64,000 nucleotides of DNA from Skermanella mucosa (lineage in GTDB: Bacteria; Pseudomonadota; Alphaproteobacteria; Azospirillales; Azospirillaceae): contig NZ_CP086106.1 of assembly GCF_016765655.2 (NCBI RefSeq), positions 3,220,501 through 3,284,500 on the forward strand. The letters run 5' to 3'. Shown here one piece after another: positions 27,101 through 35,077 of this stretch. The notes beneath the pieces were generated by a model. It was not told the DNA's origin. It was given only the letters and a program-made list of their open reading frames with translations, and ran no database searches. The translations under genes and the position numbers were made by a program. Numbering within the stretch: position 1 is the first letter of the stretch; the number at the start of each line of letters is the position of its first letter.

Positions 27101-27861
27101 ACACCTTCCGCTCGGCAGTCGCGCAGTTCGGCGGCCAGAAGATGGTCGCGCCGGGCTGGATCCTGGGCCTCTCCGGGGCTTACACGCTCAGCCGGAGCAA
27201 GGACGACACGGGGCAGGCCACCAGCAAGGGCCAGGGTTTTCTCCTGGGCGGGGTGCTGAAGCGCGAGATCGACGACTGGACGCTGTCCACGGCGCTGCAT
27301 GCCGGCATGAGCTGGCACGACAACAGCCGGTCCACGTCCATCAACGGCCGGCCGGCGGAGGCGACCTCCACGACCCGCGTCCAGCATGTCGGCGGACGCC
27401 TGAGGGCGGCCTACCAGATGGAGATGGACGGCTGGTACCTGAAGCCCTATGCGGATATCGACGTGGTCTATTCCCATGTACCCGGCTTCAGCGAAAGCGG
27501 ACTTGGCGCACACGGCATCAAGACCCTGCCCTCGGACCAGGTGACCGTTTCGGGCTCGCCCAACCTGGAACTGGGCGGTCGGATCGATCTGGAGGACATG
27601 CGCGTCCGGTCGTTCCTGTCGGTGGGGCTGACGGTGCTGTCGGACGGAACGCGGACGGTCGAGCAGCGCTTCGTGGGCTCGCCCGCCTGGACCCCGTCGT
27701 GGCGCAGCACGACGACCTCCGCCGACCGGCTCGGCAAGGTCACTGTCGGAGTCGACCTGGCCCATGTCAGCGGATTCGACCTGAAGGGCGAGTACGGAGT
27801 GCGCTTCGCGTCCGGATATACCAGTCAGACCGGCAGCCTGCGCCTTTCTTACCGGTACTGA
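21154..27861 (+). CDS. Giant glycine-rich autotransporter (type Va)
   Basis: This is a surface protein of about 2,235 residues. I place the start at the GTG at 21154, which has a good ribosome site and opens directly into a signal peptide (ALTLHVAVGFAIGELVAPSPVLAQ, cut before SVGC). The passenger is a long array of degenerate beta-helix repeats: runs of GGxGGxGG alternate with TxTxTNxGxIxTSGxxxxGIxAQSIGGGGG. Two short helical, glycine-poor inserts break it (about 24,640-24,770 and 25,330-25,440). A non-repetitive stem follows (about 26,450-26,960). The C-terminal 275 or so residues are an autotransporter beta-barrel, with alternating strands and an aromatic end (LRLSYRY). A Cys pair (HSCPT, ESDCVW) precedes the barrel. 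It probably acts in adhesion or aggregation, by analogy only. It is monocistronic. Confidence 0.88.
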   Translation: MIDAKLPSALTLHVAVGFAIGELVAPSPVLAQSVGCVNSGTPVTCLTDNQSWTTIDTSGGAGWDSDDNDDAGGTGSTGGTALITNPAGSTSAFALYAVSYGGAGGTGAPAGEDGGHFFNGPSAGGAGGQGGTATATNDGVVSIPNISATASRAALNALVDGGAGGASGNGSGLNGGQAGGAGGDGGTASGTNGGQITTVVDYAAGIFVHAAGGAGGAGGGAGDFSSAGNSGAGGNGGSATGTNNAGATISTSGSYSAALVIQADGGAGADGIGSGNLDSSGNAGSGGNGGTTQASNAGSLTVTGDTSGGIWATAVGAAGGTGASNGNQGSAAGDGGNGGTVTAQNSGTASTAGTWSYGVGITSAGGAGGAGGTSDFEGETGFGGNGGNGGAGGSSTISINAGSSITATGANSFGVYADANGGAGGAGGTGMTTPGNSGNGGSGGTVLINAVGSVTTSGSNAAGIIAFSNGGAGGTTSSGNGQTGGAGGAGYYAAVTFGTSQGAQASVTTSGSGSPGVAASGTGGAGGDGSLPSTFNTGKGSGGAGGYGAGANVTTYGGTTITTSGSNSPGVSVYSSGGAGGDGADQSGVANGSDGSAGNGGDGGTGGIVGAVSASTITTSGTNSDGLYVASFGGNGGDGGVSNEWVNADGGSGGIGGSNVSWNYSIDPYIAAATNNGSISTSGTQSSGIDVESWGGTGGTGGGANGLVYTTGGNAGSGGTAGDVLGVNNGTINTSGDESYGIFGVSVGGGGANGGNTSAGGLITISTGGNASGGGDGNAVVLTNAGTILTSGDTAAGIFGESIGGGGGNGGTVASYSGSFAIPSVSVSIGGTAGNGGGAGDITLTNNGALTTLGLNAYGMEALSVGGGGGAGGGASSTSYSAGYGDIPSISVAVAIGGTGGTGGDGGTIAVTNGGTVATAGDQSMAIAAYSIGGGGGDGANAATQTYTFGTAPEISVGASVGGTGGSGGTGGAITVANTGNLFTAGFAADAVYALSVGGGGGNGGTGTAQSSTSLPFSNDLKYIPVSFGTALSANVSVGGGGGSGNTGGDIVVTNSANISTYGVDSRGVFAQSIGGGGGIAASGNSSGATKFTVNVAVGGTGGTGGDGGTVTLTNSGGAIATAADGAHGIHAQSIGGGGGSGGTASADSGGLQIESVLKYVGVNEAKILAQSLSKQISTLLNAVSSKYGPSLVSKLEKSTTPNWTPSISASVAIGGNGGLSGDGGVVETTNGAVIATGGDVAFGIFAQSVGGGGGNGGAATIAGGNVINTGVAVGGSGGASGDGNTVTVTNNGQITTAGDAAFGIAAQSGGGGGGLGALGLNDSIFSLNAMLTLGGSSGTSGNPSGQGDTVTVTNAGSIMTSGSESHGIVAQSLGAGGGLALLNPGGTTSPSDDPDVQAILQDLASQVSNLSDVATAYQQALSSASGTVALNLGGSSSASGDGGPAIVNASGLISTSGDNAFGIVAQSLGGGGGLAADGAGLDMSLAVSGTLGGGSGDGGNTAATLTGGSIATTGIGSVGIFAQSIGGGGGYTGAFAASGTDFQTFLSNGSVSDGVGGAVTVTTASGTSITTTGSNAHGIFAQSLDGGGGAVGSSNGIVIPNASGNAGRAGSNASTSLPGSITLDLSGIISATGANSVGVYAQSGTQGTSGAIISPQSSNGNISITASGTLSGGSGTGAAIQIDGGNLNTVTIARGGAVSALSGTAIMGSLGSEAVTNNGTLSGSLLLGGGGNALGNYGTFNAGAIVDLGGGALTNAGILNPGGAGAIAITAVNGTFAQTGGGIYAPDIDATTGAGDLLVVSGNAAVAGTIAPVVTDPLPGKSFMVLQSTGGTVDASAAQVLSGQAVYSFSLVPAASSLSVGLDANFLPASANLNPKQTQVAQHIQSLWSGNATDPASAALYDSLAGVTSGAALGTALNSLSSQAGQGASAGAVTQTQQFADNMHSCPTFAESGAKLNESDCVWQRTLGHFTTQDATVDAGGYTFRSAVAQFGGQKMVAPGWILGLSGAYTLSRSKDDTGQATSKGQGFLLGGVLKREIDDWTLSTALHAGMSWHDNSRSTSINGRPAEATSTTRVQHVGGRLRAAYQMEMDGWYLKPYADIDVVYSHVPGFSESGLGAHGIKTLPSDQVTVSGSPNLELGGRIDLEDMRVRSFLSVGLTVLSDGTRTVEQRFVGSPAWTPSWRSTTTSADRLGKVTVGVDLAHVSGFDLKGEYGVRFASGYTSQTGSLRLSYRY

Positions 27862-27927
27862 AACTCGTCCCGGCACCGTCAGCCGCCAGTCGCACGTTCG
27901 TCCGACGCAGCGCGGGCCGCCCTCTCG

Positions 27928-29268
27928 TCAGGTCCCCGGATCCACCCCGCGGTCCCACGCCCGCCGCCCCTGGACATAGGTCGCGGCGACCGCACGGTCG
28001 TCGCCCAGGGTCATCAGGACGAACAGCTCCTCCTCCAGGTCGCCGTCCACCGTCTCCATGCGGTGCGCCATGGCGGGCGTGGCGCGCGCGTCCAGCACCG
28101 CCAGGTCGGCGAAGCAGCCGGGCTCGATGGTGCCGATGGTGCCGCCCAGCCCCAGGCTCAGGGCGTTCCCGCGCGTCATCATGTGGAAGGCCGACAGGGC
28201 CGGCAGGTTCTGCCCGCCGAGCTGGAGCACCTTGTAGCCCTCCGCCGCCGTGCGCAGCATGGAATAGCTGGTGCCGCCGCCGACGTCGGTCGCGATCGAC
28301 ACCCGCACCGGGTCCCGGCCGCGCGCCAGCCGCCGCAGGTCGAACAGCCCGCTCCCGATGAACAGGTTGGAGGTCGGGCAGAACACCGCGACCGACCGGC
28401 TCTCCGACAGACGGCGGACCTCGTCGTCCTCCAGGTGGATGCAGTGGCCGAACAGCGAGCGCTCGCCCAGCAGACTGTAGCGGTCGTAGACGTCGGTATA
28501 GTGGCGGGCGTCCGGGAACAGGCCGCGCACCGTCTCGATCTCCTTCAGGTTCTCCGACAAGTGGGTCTGCATGTAGACGCCGGAGAACTCCCGGTTCAGC
28601 GCCCCGGCCGCCTCCAGCTGCGCCTCGGTCGAGGTGATCGCGAAGCGCGGGGTCACGGCGTAGAGCTGCCGGCCCCGCCCGTGCCAGCGGCCGATCAGCG
28701 CCCGGCTCTCGTCATAGCCGGACTGCGCCGTGTCGCGCAGGCCGGGCGGCGCGTTGCGGTCCATCATCACCTTGCCGGCGATCATGGCGGTCCCGCGCCG
28801 CTCCGACTCCGCGAAGAGGGCTTCGACCGAACCGGGATGCACGGTCGCGTAGACCACCGCCGTGGTCGTGCCGTTGCGCAGCAGCTCGTCCAGGAAGAAG
28901 GTGGCATTGCGGGCCGCGTGATCGGGGTCGGCGAAGCGCTGCTCCTCGACGAAGGTGTATTTGTTCAGCCATTCCAGAAGCTGCGCGCCGTAGGACGCGA
29001 TCACCTGGGTCTGCGGGAAATGGATGTGGGTGTCGATCAGGCCGGGAACGATCAGCCCGTCGGGATGATGGTCCACCGGCGTTCCCGGAGGCAGGCCGGG
29101 AAGCAGAGTCGACGCCTCCCCGACCTCCGCGATCCTGCCGTCCCGGACCACCACCAGCCCGTCGCCGATCAGGCGGTAGCTCGCCGTGTCACCCGGCCCG
29201 GACGGTTCGGCGGTGAAGCTCAGCAGCCGTCCCCGGATAGCCTTCGGCTTCGGCGCCGATCCTGCCAT
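27928..29268 (-). CDS. guaD: Guanine deaminase
   Basis: This enzyme converts guanine to xanthine and ammonia. It is an amidohydrolase with Zn ligands visible: DTHIHFPQT (HxH), the middle H in YMQTHLSEN, GHCIHLEDDE, and the late D in ATDVGGGTS. The GuaD-specific stretches YGAQLLEWLNKYTFVEE and FCPTSNLFIGSGLF are present, and the length of about 446 aa fits. I chose the ATG at 29268 (MAGSAPKPKAIRG), which has gagagg upstream; in-frame ATGs at 29277 and 29292 exist. It follows puuD on the same strand after 45 bp, so purine degradation steps are grouped. Confidence 0.93.
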   Translation of the reverse strand: MAGSAPKPKAIRGRLLSFTAEPSGPGDTASYRLIGDGLVVVRDGRIAEVGEASTLLPGLPPGTPVDHHPDGLIVPGLIDTHIHFPQTQVIASYGAQLLEWLNKYTFVEEQRFADPDHAARNATFFLDELLRNGTTTAVVYATVHPGSVEALFAESERRGTAMIAGKVMMDRNAPPGLRDTAQSGYDESRALIGRWHGRGRQLYAVTPRFAITSTEAQLEAAGALNREFSGVYMQTHLSENLKEIETVRGLFPDARHYTDVYDRYSLLGERSLFGHCIHLEDDEVRRLSESRSVAVFCPTSNLFIGSGLFDLRRLARGRDPVRVSIATDVGGGTSYSMLRTAAEGYKVLQLGGQNLPALSAFHMMTRGNALSLGLGGTIGTIEPGCFADLAVLDARATPAMAHRMETVDGDLEEELFVLMTLGDDRAVAATYVQGRRAWDRGVDPGT

Positions 29269-29313
29269 GTCCCTCATCCTCTCACCACCCATCAATGAAA
29301 ATAATCCTATACC

Positions 29314-30510
29314 CTATCTGGCGCCGTTGGTCCAGGCAGCCAGCACCTGCCGCTCCTCCGGCGTGATCATGGTGATGTTGCCCGGCGGCATGGCGTCGGA
29401 CAACACGGCCTGCAGGCGGATCTGCCCGGCATGGCGCCGGATCTCCTCCGGCGTGTCGAGCCGGACGCCGCGCGGCGGCGCGGGCAGGCCCTCCCAGGCG
29501 GGCATCTCGGCGTGGCACATGCTGCACCGGGTCAGGATCACCTCCTCGGCCTGGGCGAACTCGACCGGCTCGGCCGCGTTCGCGGCGGAGGCCACCGCGT
29601 CGGCGTTGGGACCCAGCGCGCTCAGCCAGATGATGCCCGCGACCCCGGCGACCGCGACGCCCCAGGTCCACCACGGCGTCGGCTTGCCGGCGTGGCGGCT
29701 GTTGAAGAAGTGGCGGATCGTGGCGCCGACCACCAGCACCAGGGCGACGATCTCCGGGATGTGGCCGGTCCCGAAGGCCAGCGGGTAGTGGTTGCTGACC
29801 ATCAGGAACAGCACCGGCAGCGTCAGGTAGTTGTTGTGCATGGAGCGCTGCTTGGCCTCCTTCCCCAGGGCCGGATCGGGCGTGCGCCCGGCCAGCAGGT
29901 CGGCCACGACCTTCTTCTGGTTGGGGATGATGGTGTGCGCGACGTTGGCCGCCATCATGGTGCCGATCAGCGCGCCGACCTGAAGCATGGCGCCGCGCCC
30001 GCTGAACACCTCCGAGAAGCCCCAGGCCGCCAGCACCAGCAGGGCGAAGCCGGTCAGGATCAGCGCCGTGTCGTTGCGGCCCACCGGCGACTTGCACAGC
30101 CGGTCATAGACGACCCAGCCCAGGACCAGCGACCCGGCGCTGATCGCGATCGCCTGCCACTGGGACAGCTCCATCACGGTCTGGTCGGTCAGGAACAGGT
30201 CGGCGCCGCGGTAATACAGCACGACCAGCAGGAAGAAGCCGCTGATCCAGGTCGCATAGGCCTCCCACTTGAACCAGGTCAGTTCGTCGGGCATTTGCGC
30301 CGGGGCGACGTTATACTTGACCATGTGGTAGAAGCCGCCGCCGTGGATCTGCCACGCCTCGCCGTGGGTGCCCTTGGGCAGGCCGTCGCGGCGGCGCAGG
30401 CTGGCGTCGAGATGCACGAAGTAGAAGGACGACCCGATCCACGCTATCGCCGTGATGACATGGAGCCACCGCAGCATGAAATTTACCCATTCCCAAACGA
30501 TCGCGTCCAT
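29314..30510 (-). CDS. puuD: Urate hydroxylase PuuD, membrane cytochrome c type
   Basis: This is an integral membrane enzyme that oxidises urate to 5-hydroxyisourate, passing electrons to a cytochrome c domain. It has about 398 residues from the ATG at 30510, which follows a gagaggg-rich site. The N-terminus MDAIVWEWVNFMLRWLHVIT with AWIGSSFYFVHLD is diagnostic, as is WQIHGGGFYHMVKYNVAP. About eight membrane helices follow. A C-terminal heme-c motif is seen in LTRCSMCHAEMPAW, with a distal Met in MPPGNITMITPEE. It is the first gene of puuD-guaD and is divergent from a LysR regulator, which probably controls it. Confidence 0.92.
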   Translation of the reverse strand: MDAIVWEWVNFMLRWLHVITAIAWIGSSFYFVHLDASLRRRDGLPKGTHGEAWQIHGGGFYHMVKYNVAPAQMPDELTWFKWEAYATWISGFFLLVVLYYRGADLFLTDQTVMELSQWQAIAISAGSLVLGWVVYDRLCKSPVGRNDTALILTGFALLVLAAWGFSEVFSGRGAMLQVGALIGTMMAANVAHTIIPNQKKVVADLLAGRTPDPALGKEAKQRSMHNNYLTLPVLFLMVSNHYPLAFGTGHIPEIVALVLVVGATIRHFFNSRHAGKPTPWWTWGVAVAGVAGIIWLSALGPNADAVASAANAAEPVEFAQAEEVILTRCSMCHAEMPAWEGLPAPPRGVRLDTPEEIRRHAGQIRLQAVLSDAMPPGNITMITPEERQVLAAWTNGAR

Positions 30511-30683
30511 CTCGCCCTCTCCGCTGTTCCCTGCCCGCGCCCTTGCCGATGGATGCGGTGCGGCATGAACGGTAAACGCGTTCGCGCCGGCCGGGAAGCG
30601 GGGCCGTGCGGCAGGACCTTCAAAGAAATCGGAAAGATCGGGCGTCCCCCTGAGGCGGGCCCGGACAGGAAAGGGTAGCGGGC

Positions 30684-31607
30684 GTGTCATTGCTCGAGAA
30701 CATGCGGACCTTCGTCCGGGTCGTGGACATGGGCAACCTGTCGGCCGCCGGCCGCAGCCTCCGCATGTCGCCGGCCGTGGTCAGCCACCGCATCCAGCAG
30801 TTGGAGCAGCACCTGGGCGTGCGCCTGCTCAACCGCACGACCCGCCAGCTCCAGCCGACCGAGCACGGCCACATCTTCTACCGCGACTGCCTGGAGGTGC
30901 TGGACGCCGTCGAGCGGGCCGAGACCAACCTGGCCTCCGCGACCGGCGTGCCGTCCGGCAGCCTGCGGGTGACCGCCCCGCTGGGGTTCGGCCGCCGCGT
31001 GCTGGGGCCGATGATCCCCCGGTTCCGCGAGGCTTATCCGCTGGTCGATGTGCGGCTGAGGCTGTCGGACCACCTGATCGACCTGCTGCACGAGGCGGTG
31101 GACATCGCCATCCGCATGGCGGTGCTGCGCGACAGCGCCTTCGTGGTGCGCAAGATCGCCGACTGCCCGCGCGTGCTGTGCGCCGCCCCGGCCTATCTCG
31201 ACGCCGCCGGCGAGCCGGAGCGGCCGGAAGACCTGGCCGGCCACAACTGCCTGCTGCTGCGTTTCCCCGGTTCCCAGCAGTACCAGTGGAGCCTGAACAC
31301 GCCCGACGGCCCCGCCAAGGTGGCGGTGACCGGCAGCTTCGACGCCGACTATGGCGACGTGCTGACGGACTGGCTGCTGGACGGCCAGGGAATCGCCATG
31401 AAGCCGGTGTGGGAGGTGGCCGGGCATCTGCGCAGCGGCGCGCTGCGCGTCGTCCTGCCCGACTTCCCGCCGGAACCGGCCGTCCTCGCCGTGCTCTATC
31501 CGCACCGCACCTTGCTTCCGGCCAAGGCCCGCGCCTTCGCCGACTTCGTCTTGGCCGAGACGCGCGCCGCGCTGGCCGACGTGCTGGATTACGACCCCCG
31601 GGGCTGA
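30684..31607 (+). CDS. LysR-family transcriptional regulator
   Basis: This is a 307-residue regulator with a GTG start and aaaggg upstream. The N-terminal winged HTH is MRTFVRVVDMGNLSAAGRSLRMSP, then VSHRIQQLEQHLGVRLLNRTTRQ. The substrate-binding domain has the CrgA-type pattern: GSLRVTAPLGFGRRVLGPMI, VDVRLRLSDHLIDLLHEAVDIAIRM, and GIAMKPVWEVAGHLRSGALR. It is divergent from puuD-guaD with 173 bp between starts, so control of purine degradation is a reasonable inference. Its 3' end overlaps the convergent cysteine desulfurase by 19 bp. Confidence 0.9.
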   Translation: MSLLENMRTFVRVVDMGNLSAAGRSLRMSPAVVSHRIQQLEQHLGVRLLNRTTRQLQPTEHGHIFYRDCLEVLDAVERAETNLASATGVPSGSLRVTAPLGFGRRVLGPMIPRFREAYPLVDVRLRLSDHLIDLLHEAVDIAIRMAVLRDSAFVVRKIADCPRVLCAAPAYLDAAGEPERPEDLAGHNCLLLRFPGSQQYQWSLNTPDGPAKVAVTGSFDADYGDVLTDWLLDGQGIAMKPVWEVAGHLRSGALRVVLPDFPPEPAVLAVLYPHRTLLPAKARAFADFVLAETRAALADVLDYDPRG

Positions 31608-32746
31608 GTCCCGCCCGGCACGCCACCGAATGCCTCGACCAGCAGTGCCGCCGCGCGGTCGACCTCGTCCTCCGTCGTGAAGCGCCCCACCCCGATCCGG
31701 ATGCTGCCGAAGGCCTCCTCCGCCGACCGGCCCATGGCGAGCAGCACATGGGAAGGCCCGCCCTCGCCGCTGGCGCAGGCCGACCCGGTGGATAGCGCCA
31801 AGCCGGGCAGGTCGAGCAGCCGGTCGGCCGCATCGGCGCCGGGAATCGTCACGTGGAGGCAACCGGGCAATCCGCCGTCCCCCGCCGGACCGTTGCGCCG
31901 AAGCCCCGGCAGGCCGGCCGCCAGCGCCGCGAACAGCCGTTCACGAAGCCCCGCAAGCCGCAGGGCGTCGGCTTCACGCCGTTCCCGAGCGATCCGGCAT
32001 GCGGCACCCAGCCCGACGCACAGGGCGGTCGGCAGCGTTCCCGGCCGACGCCCGCCCTGCTGCCCGCCGCCGAACAGCAGCGGCCGGAGCGCCACGCCCT
32101 GCCGCACGAACAGCGCGCCGATGCCCATCGGTCCATACAGCTTGTGCCCGGACAGGCTGAGCAGATCGATGCCCAGCGCCGCGACGTCGATCTTCCCAGT
32201 GGCGAGACGCTGGACCGCGTCGGTATGGAACAGCCCGCCGGCCTCGCGGCAGCGCCGCGCCAGGTGGCCGACGGGCTGGATCGTTCCGACCTCGTTGTTG
32301 GCCGCCATGACGGAGACCAGCGCCGGCCCCCTGCCCTCCAGCGCTCCGGGATCGACCCTCCCGGCCCCGTCCACCGGCAACAGCCGGACCGTATGCCCCC
32401 GCCGTGCCAGTTCGGCGACGCAGGCCAGCACGCCGGGATGTTCGACGGCGGACGCCGCGACCGGCCACCCTTCCGGCACGCCGCCCAGCAGCGCCAGGCA
32501 GTTCGCCTCGGTGGCGCCCGAGGTGAACAGGATCTCGCCGGGCCGCGCACCGATCAGCGCCGCGACCTCGCCCCGCGCCCGCTCGATCGCCTCCGCCGCG
32601 TGCCAGCCCGCGCGGTGGCCGGCGGAATGGGGATTCCCGGCGCCGCCCGGAGACATCCAGGGCAGCATCTCGTCCAAGACGGCCGGGTCAAGCGGCGTGG
32701 ACGCCATATGGTCCAGATAGATCGGGTCCGGATAGATCGGGTCCAC
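31589..32746 (-). CDS. Cysteine desulfurase, NifS/IscS-like
   Basis: This is a PLP enzyme taking sulfur from cysteine, 385 residues. It begins VDPIYPDPIYLDHMAST, the usual IYLDxxATTP N-terminus, which supports the GTG at 32746. The PLP Lys is in LSLSGHKLYGPMGIGALFV. Landmarks include FTSGATEANCLAL, MAANNEVGTIQPV and FHTDAVQ. The catalytic Cys loop is LSTGSACASGEGGPSHVL. It lies 8 bp after rlmE on the same strand. No isc or suf partners are adjacent, so a role in tRNA thiolation or general sulfur supply is as likely as Fe-S assembly. Confidence 0.9.
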   Translation of the reverse strand: MDPIYPDPIYLDHMASTPLDPAVLDEMLPWMSPGGAGNPHSAGHRAGWHAAEAIERARGEVAALIGARPGEILFTSGATEANCLALLGGVPEGWPVAASAVEHPGVLACVAELARRGHTVRLLPVDGAGRVDPGALEGRGPALVSVMAANNEVGTIQPVGHLARRCREAGGLFHTDAVQRLATGKIDVAALGIDLLSLSGHKLYGPMGIGALFVRQGVALRPLLFGGGQQGGRRPGTLPTALCVGLGAACRIARERREADALRLAGLRERLFAALAAGLPGLRRNGPAGDGGLPGCLHVTIPGADAADRLLDLPGLALSTGSACASGEGGPSHVLLAMGRSAEEAFGSIRIGVGRFTTEDEVDRAAALLVEAFGGVPGGTQPRGS

Positions 32747-32754
32747 GGGACGCC

Positions 32755-33495
32755 CTATTCGCTCCCGTCGTCCCCCGGACCCTGGAGATGGTCGGCCGAC
32801 GCGCCGCGGAAGCCGGTCGCCACCACGTAGGTCTCCGCGGAGTCGGCCCGGCTGGCCGGAGGCTTGGCGTGCTTGACCGACGCGAAATCGCGCTTCAGCC
32901 GGTCCAGCAGCTCCCGCTCGGTGCCGCCCTGGAACACCTTGGCGACGAAGGCGCCGCCGGGCGCCAGCACCTGGGCGGCGAAATCGTAGGCCAACTCGGC
33001 CAGGGCCATGATCCGGATATGGTCGGTCTGGGGATGGCCGGTGGTCGGCGCCGCCATGTCGCTGAGCACGATGTCGGCCGGCCCGTCCAACGCGTCCTTC
33101 AGCCGGTCGGGCGCGTCGTCGTCGTTGAAGTCGCACTGGAAGGTGATGGCGCCCTCGATCGGCTCCATCTCCAGTATGTCCAGGCCGACGACCTTGCCCC
33201 TGCCGGCCTGAGGCTTGACCCGCTCCACCGCCACCTGGGTCCAGCCGCCGGGGGCGGCGCCCAGGTCCACGACCCGCTTGCCCGGCGCCAGCATGCGGAA
33301 CCTGTCGTCGAGCTGGAGCAGCTTGAACGCGGCGCGGCTGCGGTAGCCGCGCTTCTGCGCCTCCACGACATAGGGGTCGTTGAGCTGGCGCTGAAGCCAC
33401 AGGGTGGACGACAGCGAGCGTTTCTTGGCGGTCTTCACCCGCACGCCGAAATTGCGGCCGCTGGGGGTGTTCGGTCCGGAGGATTTGCTGGTCAT
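32755..33495 (-). CDS. rlmE: 23S rRNA (uridine-2552-2'-O)-methyltransferase
   Basis: This is an RlmE/FtsJ-type enzyme acting on the 23S A-loop late in 50S assembly. The K-D-K-E set is readable: Lys in RSRAAFKLLQLDDRF, SAM motif VDLGAAPGGWTQVAVE, Asp in VLSDMAAPTTGH, Lys in FVAKVFQGG and a late Glu. The length is 246 aa, a little longer than E. coli RlmE because of a basic N-terminal extension (SSGPNTPSGRNFGVRVKTAKKRS). It lies between Ppx/GppA (73 bp upstream) and the desulfurase (8 bp downstream) in one direction, so it is probably an operon. The Ppx/GppA-RlmE pairing is common in alphaproteobacteria. Confidence 0.93.
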   Translation of the reverse strand: MTSKSSGPNTPSGRNFGVRVKTAKKRSLSSTLWLQRQLNDPYVVEAQKRGYRSRAAFKLLQLDDRFRMLAPGKRVVDLGAAPGGWTQVAVERVKPQAGRGKVVGLDILEMEPIEGAITFQCDFNDDDAPDRLKDALDGPADIVLSDMAAPTTGHPQTDHIRIMALAELAYDFAAQVLAPGGAFVAKVFQGGTERELLDRLKRDFASVKHAKPPASRADSAETYVVATGFRGASADHLQGPGDDGSE

Positions 33496-33568
33496 GGTGC
33501 CTGATATAGGAAGTGCAAGCCGGTTGCACCGGCAAATTTCACCTCGGGCCCGGCCCTGGGGTCCGGAG

Positions 33569-34753
33569 TCACACCCCGTTGGCGGCGATCAGGTCGACCA
33601 GGATGCCCTCGCGCAGGCCGCGGTCGGCGATGCGCAGCCGGGTGACCGGCCAGGTGTCGCAGATTGCCTCCAGCACGGCGCAGCCGGCCACGACCAGGTC
33701 GGCGCGTTCCCGCCCGATGCAGGGATAGGCGGCGCGGCCTGCGAAATCCAGCTCCAGCAGCCGGCGGCTGACCGCCCGCGCGTGGTCGATCTGGAGATAG
33801 CTGCCGTCCACCACCGACCGCTCGTAGCGCTGCAGGCCGAGATGGATGCCAGCCAGCGTGGTGACGGTGCCGGAGGTGCCGAGCATCTGGACCTCGCCGC
33901 GCTCCACCGAACCGCGGATGCCGTTGCGCGCCTCGAACGCGGCCAGCGCCTCCGCGATCTCGTCCACCATGGTGACATAGGTGGAGGCCGACACCCGGTC
34001 GCCGCCGTAAGACTCGGTGAGGCCGACGACTCCCTGGGGAACCGAGATCTGGTCGATCATGCGCGGCCGCCCGCCGCCGCCCAGTTCCAGCCACATCAAC
34101 TCGGTCGAGCCGCCGCCGATGTCGAAGACCAGCGCGTTGCGCACGGCGGGGTCGAGCAGCGGCGCGCAGCCGGCCAGCGCCAGCCGCGCCTCCTCGTGGG
34201 TCGAGATGATGTCGAGCGGGATGCCGGTCTCGCGCTCCACCAGGTCGATGAAGTCGTCGCAGTTCTCCGCCCGGCGGCACGCTTCGGTCGCGACCGCCCG
34301 CACCGCCGTGACGCCGCGCCGCTCCAGCTTCGCGGCGCAGATGCGGAGCGCCGCCAGCGAGCGCTCCATGGCGGCCTCGGACAGCATGCGCGTGCGGCTG
34401 ACGCCCTCGCCCAGGCGGACGATCCGCGAGAAAGCGTCTATGACCCGGAATCCGCCGCCGACCAGGGGCTTCGCCACCAGCAATCGGCAATTGTTGGTGC
34501 CGAGATCGAGCGCGGCGAAAACCGGCCGCGCGTACGGAGCCGGGCGCATGCCCGCCGCCGTCCCCTGCCGATCGATGCCCAACTCGATGTTCACGCTGCC
34601 CCCAACCGTCTCCGCGGACGCCTTGATTGGCCGACCATGGCTGAACATGGCCGAACCGGGCCGAATGCCCGGATTGATCATGGTAGCGCAATCCTCCCCC
34701 GCGATGAAAGGACGCCTTTCGGCGGTCCCCCGGGGAATGTCATCATCCGTCAT
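33569..34753 (-). CDS. Exopolyphosphatase / pppGpp phosphatase family (Ppx/GppA)
   Basis: This is an ASKHA-fold phosphatase that cuts polyphosphate or pppGpp. Visible motifs are PVFAALDLGTNNCRLLVAKP (phosphate 1), FSRIVRLGEG, AVATEACRRAEN, ALVFDIGGGSTELMW (phosphate 2, with catalytic Glu upstream in STHEEARLAL) and MLGTSGTVTTLAGIHL. It ends soon after the ASKHA domains, so it is the short form without HD domain. The start is uncertain: I chose MTDDDIPRG (34753), but MRPAPYARP (34549) would give the compact form. It heads the ppx-rlmE-desulfurase run. Confidence 0.88.
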   Translation of the reverse strand: MTDDDIPRGTAERRPFIAGEDCATMINPGIRPGSAMFSHGRPIKASAETVGGSVNIELGIDRQGTAAGMRPAPYARPVFAALDLGTNNCRLLVAKPLVGGGFRVIDAFSRIVRLGEGVSRTRMLSEAAMERSLAALRICAAKLERRGVTAVRAVATEACRRAENCDDFIDLVERETGIPLDIISTHEEARLALAGCAPLLDPAVRNALVFDIGGGSTELMWLELGGGGRPRMIDQISVPQGVVGLTESYGGDRVSASTYVTMVDEIAEALAAFEARNGIRGSVERGEVQMLGTSGTVTTLAGIHLGLQRYERSVVDGSYLQIDHARAVSRRLLELDFAGRAAYPCIGRERADLVVAGCAVLEAICDTWPVTRLRIADRGLREGILVDLIAANGV

Positions 34754-34994
34754 CATCGGGACGCATTCCGTAGCGGATTCTTGCGCCCGCGACAGGGTCC
34801 CGGGTAACCGTCGCGCGGTGCATGATGACGCCCCCTCCCCGGTGGACGTACGCATATGTCAACATGGAGCCGCCGCTGCCTGCTGTTCACGATAAAAAGA
34901 TCCGGCGCCGAGACGCGGAACCCTCATAGCATGGCAGCGGTAAAGACAATCTTCCTGATCGGCGACGGGAGCGAAAAAAGTTGGAAAAAAGGGC

Positions 34995-35023
34995 TTTCGC
35001 ACGCCGAACCGCTTTGCTATACA
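34995..35023 (+). promoter_or_regulatory. Candidate promoter of tRNA-Gln
   Basis: TTTCGC (34995-35000), a 17-bp spacer and TATACA (35018-35023) form a sigma-70-like promoter 55 bp before the tRNA. The region 34856-35077 holds no gene; it is A-rich just upstream of the -35 (gcgaaaaaagttggaaaaaa), which may act as an UP-like element. Confidence 0.5.
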
Positions 35024-35077
35024 CCGGCACCCGAGCAGGGGACGACGCCGAAACGAAACGGCCGCACCCGAGCTTGT

